Part shown: positions 6,693-14,894 of the stretch, piece after piece
How positions within the stretch are numbered: position 1 is the first letter of the stretch
How the letters are laid out: every line of letters begins with the position of its first letter
Assembly (NCBI GenBank): GCA_017937215.1
Contig: JAGBDZ010000105.1
Location: 1-34,337 of the forward strand
DNA from: Akkermansia sp.
Lineage (GTDB): Bacteria; Verrucomicrobiota; Verrucomicrobiia; Verrucomicrobiales; Akkermansiaceae
DNA length: 34,337 nucleotides
Direction of reading: 5' to 3'
Made by a program: the position numbers and the translations under genes
The notes under the pieces: model-generated
What the model saw: only the letters and a program-made list of their open reading frames with translations
The model's database searches: none
What the model was told of the DNA's origin: nothing

Positions 6693-7865
6693 TCAGGCTT
6701 TCTGCGGGGTGTGTTTGTAAAACTTGTTAAGAATGAGGGCAAGTGCGCCGTCGCCGGTCACATTGCAGGCGGTGCCGAAGTTATCCATAGTGATGTAGAG
6801 CGCAATCATGAGCGCCTGTTCCTGCTCGCCGAAGCCGAGCATGGAATGCAGCACACCCAGCGCTGCCATGATGGCGCCACCCGGTACCCCCGGAGCGGCC
6901 ACCATGACCACACCCAGCATGAGAATGAAGCCGGCCATGTGGCTGAATTCCACCGGTGTGCCCTGCATCATCATGATGGCAATGGCACAGGCCACAATCT
7001 TGAGTGTGCTGCCGGAAAGATGGATAGTGGCGCAGAGCGGAACGACAAATCCGGCCAGGTTCGGGTCGACTCCGTTGCTGATGGTCTGGCGCAGGGTGAC
7101 CGGAATGGTGGCGGCGCTGGACTGGGTGCCCAGTGCCGTGAAATAGGCCGGCAGCATGCGCACCAGCAGTTTCAGGGGATTACGCTGTGCAAAGAGCCCG
7201 GCCACGCAGTACTGGAAGAGCAGCACGCCAATGTGCAGCAGGAAGATGATGCCGATAATCTTGATGAAAACCGCAAGTACCGCTGCCGCCTGGCCGGAGT
7301 AGGCCATGTTCAGCGCAATGCCGAAAATGTATATCGGCAGCAGCGGAATGATGACCCGCCCGATGGTGCGGTAGATGATTTCCCGGAAATCATTGAAAGC
7401 GCCATGCAGCACACCGCCGTTCATCTGGGCCATGCCCAGCCCCAGGATGAAAGCCAGCACCAGTGCCGGCATCACTCCCATGATGGGGGTGATCTCTATG
7501 CTGAAATACGCCGTGGCTTCATTTCCCCCTGCAATGCTCTGAGAAAGTGCGCCAGCCTCAATGAGGGACGGGAAGCTGCCTATGGCCGTGAAATACGAGG
7601 CAAACCCGGAAACCAGCGTGGCGGCATAGGCCAGCCCGGCTGTGGCCAGCAGCAGTTTGCCTGCCTTCTTGCCGATATCGGCGATAGCCGGTGCCACCAG
7701 TCCCACAATGAGCAGCGGGATGATGAAGCCCAGCAGCTGGCTGAACAGCGCATTGAAGGTGCTGAATGCCCGGATGACTTTCAGGGGCAAGACTCCCCCC
7801 AGGACACCGCCCAGAATCATAGCGATGATGATGCGCCCGACTAATCCGACCTTGAACTTTCTCAT
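6693..7865 (-). CDS. Dicarboxylate/amino acid:cation symporter family protein, 390 aa
   Basis: This is an inner-membrane protein of the glutamate-transporter fold with about eight membrane segments and two re-entrant hairpins. Seen are the HP1 serine motif ALGTQSSAATIP (245-255), the TM7 region VPLCATIHLSGS (275-286), the HP2 loop APGVPGGAIMAALG (324-337) and TM8 DNFGTACNVTGDG (361-373). Two key positions differ from acidic amino acid carriers. The TM7 NMDGT motif is HLSGS, and the arginine that holds the substrate side-chain carboxylate is Gly364. The substrate is therefore unlikely to be glutamate or aspartate and may be neutral. The gene is single and divergent from the secreted pair at 8166-11855. 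Confidence 0.9.
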   Translation of the reverse strand: MRKFKVGLVGRIIIAMILGGVLGGVLPLKVIRAFSTFNALFSQLLGFIIPLLIVGLVAPAIADIGKKAGKLLLATAGLAYAATLVSGFASYFTAIGSFPSLIEAGALSQSIAGGNEATAYFSIEITPIMGVMPALVLAFILGLGMAQMNGGVLHGAFNDFREIIYRTIGRVIIPLLPIYIFGIALNMAYSGQAAAVLAVFIKIIGIIFLLHIGVLLFQYCVAGLFAQRNPLKLLVRMLPAYFTALGTQSSAATIPVTLRQTISNGVDPNLAGFVVPLCATIHLSGSTLKIVACAIAIMMMQGTPVEFSHMAGFILMLGVVMVAAPGVPGGAIMAALGVLHSMLGFGEQEQALMIALYITMDNFGTACNVTGDGALALILNKFYKHTPQKA

Positions 7866-7874
7866 ATTATGCTC

Positions 7875-7903
7875 AGATTAGCACACTTCTCTAAGCAAAG
7901 CAA
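7875..7903 (-). promoter_or_regulatory. Promoter of the symporter
   Basis: The minus strand reads TTGCTT, 17 bp, TAATCT, with the ATG 9 nt downstream of the -10. An M2 repeat copy (7926-7947) ends about 22 bp upstream of the -35 and is oriented toward it. Confidence 0.65.
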
Positions 7904-7925
7904 CAATTTTATACTTTTTTCGCCA

Positions 7926-8081
7926 CGCACGTGTCCCGAAGATTTTGTAAGCAATAGAAATATCAGCAATATTTTGAAAGAAGCTCTCTGCTCGATAAAT
8001 GGGAATTTACCGGGATGTACATTGTACTTTCAAAGATATCAATTTGTTCGAGTGCTTTTTTCAAACTTCGGGACACGTATG
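7926..8081. repeat. Head-to-head pair of M1/M2 intergenic repeats
   Basis: Two copies of the dispersed repeat face outward. The left copy, on the minus strand, has M1 at 7991-8011 and M2 at 7926-7947. The right copy, on the plus strand, has M1 at 8035-8052 and M2 at 8060-8081. The M2 ends read CTTCGGGACACGTGCG and CTTCGGGACACGTATG. The left copy is the long form with about 45 extra bases between M1 and M2, and the right copy is the short form. The element fills most of the 300-bp gap between the divergent symporter and transglutaminase-like genes. No gene is visible in the gap. Confidence 0.7.
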
Positions 8082-8129
8082 CCATGCGCCTGTGCAGATG
8101 ATATTTGCGCGGTGAAGTCTTGATTCGGC

Positions 8130-8158
8130 TTGACTTTGGGGGGCTGCTGGTGTATGCA
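8130..8158 (+). promoter_or_regulatory. Promoter of the transglutaminase-like pair
   Basis: TTGACT (8130-8135), a 17-bp spacer and TATGCA (8153-8158) precede the ATG at 8166 by 7 nt. The TTG at 8130 and the ATG at 8154 are also in frame with the gene, but they fall inside these boxes. This argues for 8166 as the real start. Confidence 0.65.
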
Positions 8159-8165
8159 TAACACT

Positions 8166-10412
8166 ATGCGAATTCATGCAGGTGCAATCATGCTCGGCCT
8201 GTTCTCTCTCGGACTGGTGACAGTCGCGGCCGAGGAAAAGGTGGAGCCCGTTCAGAAGAAACTGACTGAGAAAACCACCCGTAAATCCCAGAAGCTGCCG
8301 GTAGCGGTGCAGAAAGCGCTGGAATCCGGTGACTATGTGGCTGCGCAGTCGGCTTTGGTTGCGGAGTTGAAGCAGATTCAGGAGATTAACCCGGCGAGTG
8401 CGGTGGTGCTGCGCCTGGCGATGATGCACGAGTGGATTCGTGTGACCGGGGCCGATGTGCTGACGGCGATGGCCGCGGACGATAAGGAAAAATGCCGTTT
8501 CCTGGCAGAGTTTGCCAATGATCATGCCTGGCAGGAGCTTTACCTGAGCTGCGGTCTGGTGCCGTACCAGAAGGAACTGGGTATGGATGTGCTCTATCGT
8601 ATCTGGCGCGAGGAGGGGGGAAAGGTGAAGAATAAGCCGCTGGCGGTGGCGCTGGCTTCCTGCTGGGGTGGTGGCGAGACCTGGCCTGAGCCTCCCGTTG
8701 CCAAAATGCTGCCGACCAAATATAACCCGGTACGCCGCTATCAATTTTTCCAGAAACAGGCAGCGGAAGGAAAGCTGCACCCCGCTTATGCCGGGCTCAA
8801 GCCCTGGGAGCTGCGCTTTGTGGTGGCGAATCCCGGGCAGGACTGGGATGATGCTTCCTATGAGTTTGCGGCGAAGTATATCAACATGCCCTGGGATAAG
8901 TATAATATTTCCTGCTGGGCTGCAACTTACACCGGCACCTCCAAATTCGGTGATTCGGTGCAGGGTGGCGCCTATAACCTTCCGTTCGGCGACGAGAGTG
9001 AGGCTGAGCGAACCCTCCTGAATGGTGGAGTGTGCGGTGCTATGTCGCACCTGGGGGCAGTGGCGGCCATGGCACATGGCATTCCTGCCTATACATGCGG
9101 GCAGCCCGGCCACTGTGCCTATGCGGTGCGCCCGGAGCGCGGTAAATGGATTGGTGGGTTCGGCGGACCTGATGGCGGCATGCATAACCACATTTTCGGT
9201 TCGGAGGGCCCCACTTCGTACAACCTGATGGAGGCGGTCTTTGCAGATGATGCCCGCATTCAGTCCGCTTATCGCAAATCATTCTGCGCGCGTGCGCTGG
9301 AGGCCGCGGGGCGGGATTCCGATGCCGAGAAGATGTGGCACATGGCGCTGGAGGATGCTCCGCTGCATCCTTTCTTCCGCGCCGGGCTCCACGCGTTGCT
9401 TAAGAAAAGAGGCATTGCTCCCGGTGAGTGCTATGCCTATCTGATGACCGATATGCTGCCCGCATATATTGGCCATGGTGTGGCGGCTTCCAATGCCATG
9501 GATGATTTAGCCGGGGTGATAGCCGGCATGGATGACCGCAACCGGCTGGATGTATACCGTAAGGTGCACGAGGCTCTTTCCCTCACTCCCGCCAGCTGGG
9601 CCTTGAAGCCGGATAAAATGGTGGAGAAACAGTCTGCCAGCATGTCCGATGATGCCGGGCGCGAGAAGTTGCTCAAAGTTGTGTTCACCGAGCATATGAA
9701 GCGAGGTGATGGCACGATGTTCGGGCAGTTGCTGGAATGGGCAGTGAAGCGATTCACGCCCACCGATGCTGGCAGCCAGATGTTCAACCGCGCGTTTGCC
9801 GCCGCTGCGAGCGAGGTTGCTTCTGCTGCTGATTCCATGGGCTCAGAGGTTTCTGCCGACCGCAACAAGAAGATGCAGGAGGCGTACTGCAAGGCTATCG
9901 TGGCCGCTGAACAGGCACGCTCAGCTCCCGCATTCCAGGCCTTGACTCAGGGGGCCCTCGCCCTGGGTAAACCGGATTTCAAGGCAGCTCCGTTGCAGAA
10001 GAGTGCCGAGCTGCAGGGCGCTGCTGCGCAGATGGCGCTGTTCCGCATATCTACCAGCGGCAACTACGATTCCCCTGTGTTGCATGCTGGTGTGATGACT
10101 CCTGCCGGTGGCAAGTGCCACACGGGCAAGGAAAAGACGCCCACCTTCATTGTGGAACTGGCTGCTCATGGGTTCACCACAGGCTGCATCATCCGCAAGA
10201 CGGATGGTAATGAGGGCCGCATGAAGAAAGCCGTGGTATACACCAGTGAGGATGGCGCCACCTGGTTCAAGCGGGCCGAGGTGGAAGATATGCCTAAGGA
10301 ATGGGTGGCTCATTTCCCGGAGGGCACCCGCGCCAAGTGGGTGAAACTGGAGTTCCAGAACGCATACGCGGATTTTGCGCATCTGACCCACTTTGTTGTC
10401 TACACCCGCTAA
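8166..10412 (+). CDS. Secreted transglutaminase-like protein with C-terminal discoidin-like domain, 748 aa
   Basis: The start at 8166 gives a classical signal peptide (MRIHAGAIMLGLFSLGLVTVAA, cleavage near AA/EE), so the protein should be exported. The N-terminal 200 residues are helical and repeat-like. A transglutaminase/papain-like core follows: NGGVCGAMSHLGAVAAMAHG with Cys290, then GQPGHCAYAV with His316, and GGPDGGMHNH, where an acidic residue could complete a Cys-His-Asp triad. Residues from about 640 to the end (AVVYTSEDGATWFKRAEV and RAKWVKLEFQNAY) resemble an F5/8 type C (discoidin) beta-sandwich, usually a carbohydrate- or surface-binding unit. Whether it crosslinks, cleaves peptide bonds or deamidates cannot be told from sequence. 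It is probably co-transcribed with the gene at 10428. Confidence 0.8.
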   Translation: MRIHAGAIMLGLFSLGLVTVAAEEKVEPVQKKLTEKTTRKSQKLPVAVQKALESGDYVAAQSALVAELKQIQEINPASAVVLRLAMMHEWIRVTGADVLTAMAADDKEKCRFLAEFANDHAWQELYLSCGLVPYQKELGMDVLYRIWREEGGKVKNKPLAVALASCWGGGETWPEPPVAKMLPTKYNPVRRYQFFQKQAAEGKLHPAYAGLKPWELRFVVANPGQDWDDASYEFAAKYINMPWDKYNISCWAATYTGTSKFGDSVQGGAYNLPFGDESEAERTLLNGGVCGAMSHLGAVAAMAHGIPAYTCGQPGHCAYAVRPERGKWIGGFGGPDGGMHNHIFGSEGPTSYNLMEAVFADDARIQSAYRKSFCARALEAAGRDSDAEKMWHMALEDAPLHPFFRAGLHALLKKRGIAPGECYAYLMTDMLPAYIGHGVAASNAMDDLAGVIAGMDDRNRLDVYRKVHEALSLTPASWALKPDKMVEKQSASMSDDAGREKLLKVVFTEHMKRGDGTMFGQLLEWAVKRFTPTDAGSQMFNRAFAAAASEVASAADSMGSEVSADRNKKMQEAYCKAIVAAEQARSAPAFQALTQGALALGKPDFKAAPLQKSAELQGAAAQMALFRISTSGNYDSPVLHAGVMTPAGGKCHTGKEKTPTFIVELAAHGFTTGCIIRKTDGNEGRMKKAVVYTSEDGATWFKRAEVEDMPKEWVAHFPEGTRAKWVKLEFQNAYADFAHLTHFVVYTR

Positions 10413-10427
10413 CCTCTTTTTGCTGAT

Positions 10428-11855
10428 ATGAAGAAGTTTTTATTTCTGTTGATTCTGCTGGCCCTTGCCGGGGGAACGGTTTATTATTTTCATCCGGGCT
10501 TGCTGACCACCGGACCACCTACCAGAGAAGAATGGGAAAAAATCAAGTCTGAGGCTCAGGTCGCGGTGTCGGCCATTATTGCCGGTGATAAAGCAGCTGC
10601 TCCCACTGCTGCGCCTGAAGACAAGCCTGCACATGCCGTCAGCCCCTTGACCTTCCCGGATAATAAGGAGGCCCGCGCCCAGGCTAAGGCTGAAAATAAG
10701 CCGGCACTTATCCTCTGGCACGGTTCGGATTGGCTCAAGAATACCGAGGAGCTTGCGGCCGAATGGAATAAACTGGCCACAATGAAGCTGCCGGTGGTGC
10801 TGGGCCAGATTGATGAACGCTGCGGCGCGGTGAGAGAGTTGTCCGAGCGTGAGAAATTGCTGCCTACCGGGGCTTTCATGAATCTGCCCGTGGCCGTGCT
10901 GCTGGCTCCGGATGATACCCTGCTGGCTGTATACCACGGCAAGGCAGTCTGGACCGCCGCTGCTATGGAGGCTGCGGTGCAGCGCACGCTGGACCAGATG
11001 CCGCAGTATATGGAACTGGTGGAAAAAGCGCGCAATACCCCCGGGGTGGAAGGTGCCCGCGCCGCCGGCGAAGCTCTGGCGATGATGCCCTACGCTGATG
11101 CCATGCGCAACCATCCGCTCAAAAAGATTCTGAACGATAAGGACCCTGAGCACAAGACCATGTACCGCTACCTCTACGGTATGGACCACATGGGTATGTA
11201 CGATGAAATCAATGCTGTGCTGAATGGCGGCAAGGGGGCAGATGCCCGGTTCCGGGGGAAAGATCGCAAGTTTGCGGAGGCCCAGGCCTTTGTGCAGAAG
11301 GTACTGGCTTCTCATCCCATGAATATTGACCTGCAGCAGCAGTGGAACTCCGGCCTGGCATACGCCTATCGCGAGCAGTATACGTCTACCAAGGATGCTG
11401 CCGCCAAGCAGAAGATGCTGGAGAGCTACCGCCGCGTGGTCGAGATTGACCCCGCCAGTGAATACGGCAAAGGCGCTGCCCGCTGGGTACGCTATTGGGA
11501 CGATTCCGTGTATTATGAGTTTGAGGAGCCTTATTACGACAGCGGTGAAATGACGGTGGGCTTCGAGAAAGAATGGCGCGTGAACGTGAGCAAGAGCATG
11601 AAGGGCCCGGGCGTGTACACTTTCTCGCTGGTGCCCATTCCCAGTAAAAACGGGCGTCTTTCCTCTCGCGCCTTCTCGTTGTATGCCAATGGCAAGCATG
11701 TGTGCGATGCTGAGGAACCTGCCGATAAGGATACCAAGACTGCTACGTTCCGTGTGCCCCGCTCACTCAAAGACCGTGTGGAGGTTCGCTTCCGCGTGCA
11801 GTGCCACGATGGTTGGTTCGGCTGCGCCGGTGAAATGAAGATGCAGAAGAAGTAG
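10428..11855 (+). CDS. Membrane-anchored protein with degenerate thioredoxin-like and C-terminal beta domains, 475 aa
   Basis: An N-terminal membrane anchor or uncleaved signal (MKKFLFLLILLALAGG) is followed by a Pro/Ala-rich linker. Residues 85-190 resemble a thioredoxin fold: KPALILWHGSDWLKNTE stands where Trx-like proteins have F-x-GSDWCxxC, and LPVAVLLAPDDTLLAVYHG follows. The redox cysteines are replaced (WLKNT), so it should not act as an oxidoreductase. Residues 310-370 look like tetratricopeptide helices (AYAYREQYTS, MLESYRRVVEIDPASEYG). The last 100 residues look like a beta-sandwich. It starts 15 nt after the transglutaminase-like gene, suggesting an operon and a shared extracytoplasmic role. 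Fold assignments are tentative. Confidence 0.75.
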   Translation: MKKFLFLLILLALAGGTVYYFHPGLLTTGPPTREEWEKIKSEAQVAVSAIIAGDKAAAPTAAPEDKPAHAVSPLTFPDNKEARAQAKAENKPALILWHGSDWLKNTEELAAEWNKLATMKLPVVLGQIDERCGAVRELSEREKLLPTGAFMNLPVAVLLAPDDTLLAVYHGKAVWTAAAMEAAVQRTLDQMPQYMELVEKARNTPGVEGARAAGEALAMMPYADAMRNHPLKKILNDKDPEHKTMYRYLYGMDHMGMYDEINAVLNGGKGADARFRGKDRKFAEAQAFVQKVLASHPMNIDLQQQWNSGLAYAYREQYTSTKDAAAKQKMLESYRRVVEIDPASEYGKGAARWVRYWDDSVYYEFEEPYYDSGEMTVGFEKEWRVNVSKSMKGPGVYTFSLVPIPSKNGRLSSRAFSLYANGKHVCDAEEPADKDTKTATFRVPRSLKDRVEVRFRVQCHDGWFGCAGEMKMQKK

Positions 11856-11876
11856 GACTCTCCCTGTTCGATTCCC

Positions 11877-11908
11877 CCGGGCTTGCCGGAATCAAGGCAC
11901 AAGCCCGG
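11877..11908. terminator. Hairpin between convergent genes
   Basis: A perfect 9-bp stem (CCGGGCTTG 11877-11885, CAAGCCCGG 11900-11908) lies 21 bp after the plus-strand gene and overlaps the stop region of the minus-strand gene. No T-run follows on either strand, so it may act as a transcript-end hairpin rather than an intrinsic terminator. Confidence 0.45.
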
Positions 11909-12471
11909 CGGGCGGGCAGGGGAGCTCAATGGAGTCCGGGGCGCCGGGGCAGCTGGGGGTAAGCTTTAACCGGGCGATGAGTGTGCCGGTTTCCGGCAGG
12001 GGGATGATATCCACATGGCATTGGTAGTCTGCTGAGTTGTTTGTGTTGCAGCAGACTGCCACGCTGATGCGTTCCCCCTGCTGGCTGGTCAGAAAGAGCG
12101 TGCTCTCCCGGAGGTGAATATCGGTCAGCCGCCAGCCCTGCCGCACAAAGGCTGCTGCCACGGCGGCTTCTTTCTGGTGACTCGCGGCATATTGCATGTA
12201 GGTATCCAGCGCGGCCATTTCCTGCTGGCGGCGCTGCTGCAATCGGGCAATTTCCGGAGAATCCTGCCAGGAAGCACCCTCCATTACATTGCGAGGTGCG
12301 GCACGCAGAATGCCGCTGCAGCATATAAAATCGCCTGTGGCCGGAGTGTAGTCACCTGTGACCTCGTGCGCCAGGTAAACGCACATGCGGTGCTGGTCTG
12401 TCTCGGGGGATGAAGCTGACCTCCGCCACGGTGATGGGGCGCTCGCAGACCCGCAGCTCGTGCAGCTGCAT
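11892..12471 (-). pseudogene. Unknown gene with a frameshift in a homopolymer, about 192 codons
   Basis: The function is not recognised. Translation from the ATG at 12471 (AGGG lies 6 nt upstream) gives MQLHELRVCERPITVAEVSF and then reaches a run of five C on the coding strand (G at 12404-12408), after which the frame is lost. Removing one base makes the frame continue as IPETDQHRMCVYLAHEVTGDY and on to the stop at 11892. The downstream part alone is open for 164 codons from 12386, including a helix-like stretch IARLQQRRQQEMAALDTYMQYA and a beta-rich C-terminus. Both parts look like real coding sequence. It may be a true frameshift, a homopolymer sequencing error or a phase-variable tract. 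It follows the gene at 12511-13440 by 39 bp. Confidence 0.6.
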
Positions 12472-12510
12472 AATCTGCCCTGTCAGCTGAGTGTATGGGC
12501 TGGCTGCGTT

Positions 12511-13440
12511 TTACCGACTGTCTGGGGCGACCGTCTTTGTCAGCGGTCTGCATGTTTCTGCCACCAGGCTCAGGGACCATTCGTAACGCCTGTTTACCGG
12601 GACATATTGCGGGATGACCAGCGCATCCAGACAATCGGCGCGCAGCGTGTGCCCCCATTTGTTCATCAGCTCCACCACGCAGGCATGACCACCGCGGGCA
12701 ATGGAGAGCAGCTCCATCTCGCAGTGTGTTATTTCCTCGTGGTAGAATACCGGGCGCACCAGTCGCGGTCTTTCTCCGTTCCCCGCATACAGCAGGTTGA
12801 AGATGGCATGTTCTGTCTCCACCAGCAGAACAGTGTAGGGTGGGCCGGATTCCTGCCACTGGTTATCGGGGCTGATGCCGGTGACACGGAATCTCGCCTT
12901 GCCGCCCATGCTCATCAGGAAGGGCAGAATCACACGAACCAGTTTGAATACGTGGGCTCCACCCAGTAGTGGGGCAAAATTGTTGATGAACCTGCGCATG
13001 CGGAACGGCAGAAATTGCTCAGCCTCTTCGCATGCAATCCATGCTCCACCCCGGCGGATGCGCGAGGGCTCCATCAGTTTCAGTTCCTGTTCGCATGAGA
13101 TGAAGAGTGCGGCAAAATAGATATCGTCTTGAGCGTAGTTTATCTCACATTCCCGGCACTGCTCTGATGAAAGGTGATTGATGCGCAGGACGCTGCCGGC
13201 TACTTCCGGCATGCAGATGCAGCAGCGGCGATTGTGGCGCAGGGCTGTGTAGTCAGGTGCGTAAGGACTGGTGTCGGCTGTGCGCAGGGGGCGTACGTCT
13301 TCGAAGCCGAGCTCGCGGAGATGCAGCTCAATGGCATCGCTGTATCGGTATCGGCAGAAATCCCGGTATTCCGCTTCGCTGTAGTCGCCATCGGGAAGTT
13401 TACAGATAATGGGTGTACGGTAGGAAAAGGGTTCGTTCAT
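12511..13440 (-). CDS. Hypothetical protein, 309 aa
   Basis: The function is not recognised. The protein has no signal peptide or convincing membrane segment and is probably cytoplasmic. It contains a cysteine cluster RRCCICMPE...SSEQCRECEI around residues 70-100 that could bind a metal, although the spacing fits no motif I know. The C-terminal third (YTVLLVETEHAIFNLLYAG, HACVVELMNKWGHTLRADCLDALVIP) looks like an alpha/beta domain. It is followed after 39 bp by the frameshifted gene at 11892-12471, so the two probably form a unit. Upstream lies a perfect 12-bp palindrome (13477-13488). No clear promoter of the TTG-17-TANNNT type was found. Confidence 0.75.
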   Translation of the reverse strand: MNEPFSYRTPIICKLPDGDYSEAEYRDFCRYRYSDAIELHLRELGFEDVRPLRTADTSPYAPDYTALRHNRRCCICMPEVAGSVLRINHLSSEQCRECEINYAQDDIYFAALFISCEQELKLMEPSRIRRGGAWIACEEAEQFLPFRMRRFINNFAPLLGGAHVFKLVRVILPFLMSMGGKARFRVTGISPDNQWQESGPPYTVLLVETEHAIFNLLYAGNGERPRLVRPVFYHEEITHCEMELLSIARGGHACVVELMNKWGHTLRADCLDALVIPQYVPVNRRYEWSLSLVAETCRPLTKTVAPDSR

Positions 13441-13476
13441 TGGGGGTAGAGTAATAGAGACGCATAAAGTGAACGA

Positions 13477-13488
13477 CTAGAATTCTAG
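13477..13488. promoter_or_regulatory. Perfect 12-bp palindrome CTAGAATTCTAG
   Basis: It lies 37 bp upstream of the minus-strand gene at 12511-13440, in the 255-bp divergent gap to galK. The position fits an operator, but no regulator is known. The rest of the gap (13489-13650) is AT-rich and shows no gene. Confidence 0.35.
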
Positions 13489-13652
13489 CACTTCTCTCAC
13501 TGGGTAACAAGAAAATAGTTTGTAAAAAGAAAGTTTTCGGCTGTTTTGGTGAGAAAAATGGCAACTATTCATTTCTGATGCGGTGTGCAGCAGCGCTGAA
13601 AAAGCTGAAACGACCAACAAATAACAGAAGATAATAAGTCAAGCCGGGACTT

Positions 13653-13681
13653 TTGGATTTACATCACGTGCGCAATATGAT
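13653..13681 (+). promoter_or_regulatory. Promoter of galK and the sugar symporter
   Basis: TTGGAT, a 17-bp spacer and TATGAT precede the galK ATG (13696) by 14 nt, giving an expected leader of about 7 nt. Confidence 0.7.
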
Positions 13682-13695
13682 AAACATATTCCGCT

Positions 13696-14874
13696 ATGGA
13701 CTTAGAGCAACGAGAAATAAGTGCAGAAACAATTTCCCCGTACTTTGAGCAGTACTTTGGCCACAAACCCACTGTTGTCGCCGCTTCTCCCGGTCGCGTG
13801 AACCTCATTGGTGAGCACACGGATTACAACAATGGTTTTGTGCTGCCCATGGCGCTCAATAATATTAATGTGATAGCAGTTGCCCCCTCTCCCACCGGCA
13901 AGCACCGCTGGATTGGAGCTCTGGGCGAGACGATGATTGAGATTGACCCGGCAGATGTAACCAGGCCCGGCGATCCTTTCTGGAGCAACTACGTGCGCGG
14001 TGTCATCTGCATGCTGGAGCGACGCGGCATCAAGGTGCCTGCCGTGGATATGCTGATTGATTCCAACGTGCCGCGCGGTGGTGGCCTTTCCTCCAGCGCA
14101 GCATTCGAGGTTTCCGCCTGCACGGCTCTGGCCGCTCTTTGTGGCGCCGATGTGAGCCCCACGGAGCGAGCCCTCATCGGCCAGGCCACGGAGCACGAGT
14201 TCGTGAATGTGCCCTGCGGCATCATGGACCAGTTCATTTCTGCCAATGGCCGCAAGGACCACGCGCTTATGCTCGATTGCAAGGATTTGTCCTACAAGCT
14301 CATCCCCATGACCGACCCCGCCGTGAGCGTGCTGGTCATCGATTCTGCCGTGAAGCACTCCCTGGCCGACGGTGGTTATGCTGCCCGCCGCAAGAACTGC
14401 GAGGACGCCTGCGCCATTCTCGGAGTGCCCTCTCTGCGCGAGGCCACGCTGGAAATGCTGGAGGAGAAGAAGAGCGAGCTGGGTGACCTCTGCTACCGCC
14501 GCTCCCGCCACGTCATCGGCGAAAACCTGCGCGTCGCCACTTTTGCCGAGGCTGTGCAGAAAGCCGACTGGGATGCAGCCGGTGTGGCCATGCGTGCTTC
14601 TCACGCTTCACTGAAGGACGACTTTGAAGTTTCCTGCGCCGAGGTGGACACCCTCGTTTCCCTGGCCGATACGATTCCCTCTGCTGCTGCTGTGTACGGC
14701 GCCCGCATGACGGGTGGCGGTTTCGGCGGCTGCATCGTGGCTCTGGTGAAGAGCGAGGCTGTGCAGCAGGTGGCAGAGGAAATGATTGAGGCCTACCGCA
14801 ATGCCCTGGGCATTGAGACGGATTACCTCATCACCCGCCCGGGCGAGGGTGCCCGCGTGCTTTATCAGGCGTAA
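13696..14874 (+). CDS. galK: Galactokinase GalK, 392 aa
   Basis: GalK phosphorylates alpha-D-galactose at C1 with ATP, the entry step of the Leloir pathway. The galactokinase signature GRVNLIGEHTDYNNGFVLP (33-51) includes the catalytic Arg34. The GHMP ATP loop is NVPRGGGLSSSAA (124-136), CGIMDQFIS carries the catalytic base Asp178, and the third GHMP motif is GARMTGGGFGGCIVAL (335-350). The length is normal. The symporter gene follows after 20 bp on the same strand, so uptake and phosphorylation are probably co-expressed. No Shine-Dalgarno sequence precedes the ATG. Confidence 0.97.
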   Translation: MDLEQREISAETISPYFEQYFGHKPTVVAASPGRVNLIGEHTDYNNGFVLPMALNNINVIAVAPSPTGKHRWIGALGETMIEIDPADVTRPGDPFWSNYVRGVICMLERRGIKVPAVDMLIDSNVPRGGGLSSSAAFEVSACTALAALCGADVSPTERALIGQATEHEFVNVPCGIMDQFISANGRKDHALMLDCKDLSYKLIPMTDPAVSVLVIDSAVKHSLADGGYAARRKNCEDACAILGVPSLREATLEMLEEKKSELGDLCYRRSRHVIGENLRVATFAEAVQKADWDAAGVAMRASHASLKDDFEVSCAEVDTLVSLADTIPSAAAVYGARMTGGGFGGCIVALVKSEAVQQVAEEMIEAYRNALGIETDYLITRPGEGARVLYQA

Positions 14875-14894
14875 AAATCCATAGAGAACATCTT

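Noticed and set aside
8061..9191. 376-codon minus-strand frame opposite the transglutaminase-like gene
   Set aside because: It has no domain, runs into the repeat region and is fully antisense to the better-supported gene.
12284..12859. 191-codon minus-strand frame across the junction of the two unknown genes
   Set aside because: It is out of frame with both genes, rich in Arg/Gly/Ala, and is explained by the gene at 12511-13440 plus the frameshifted gene.
13441..13695. Galactose-regulator riboswitch or extra small gene in the gap before galK
   Set aside because: The gap is AT-rich with only the promoter and one palindrome; no conserved riboswitch-like pairing or protein-like frame was seen.
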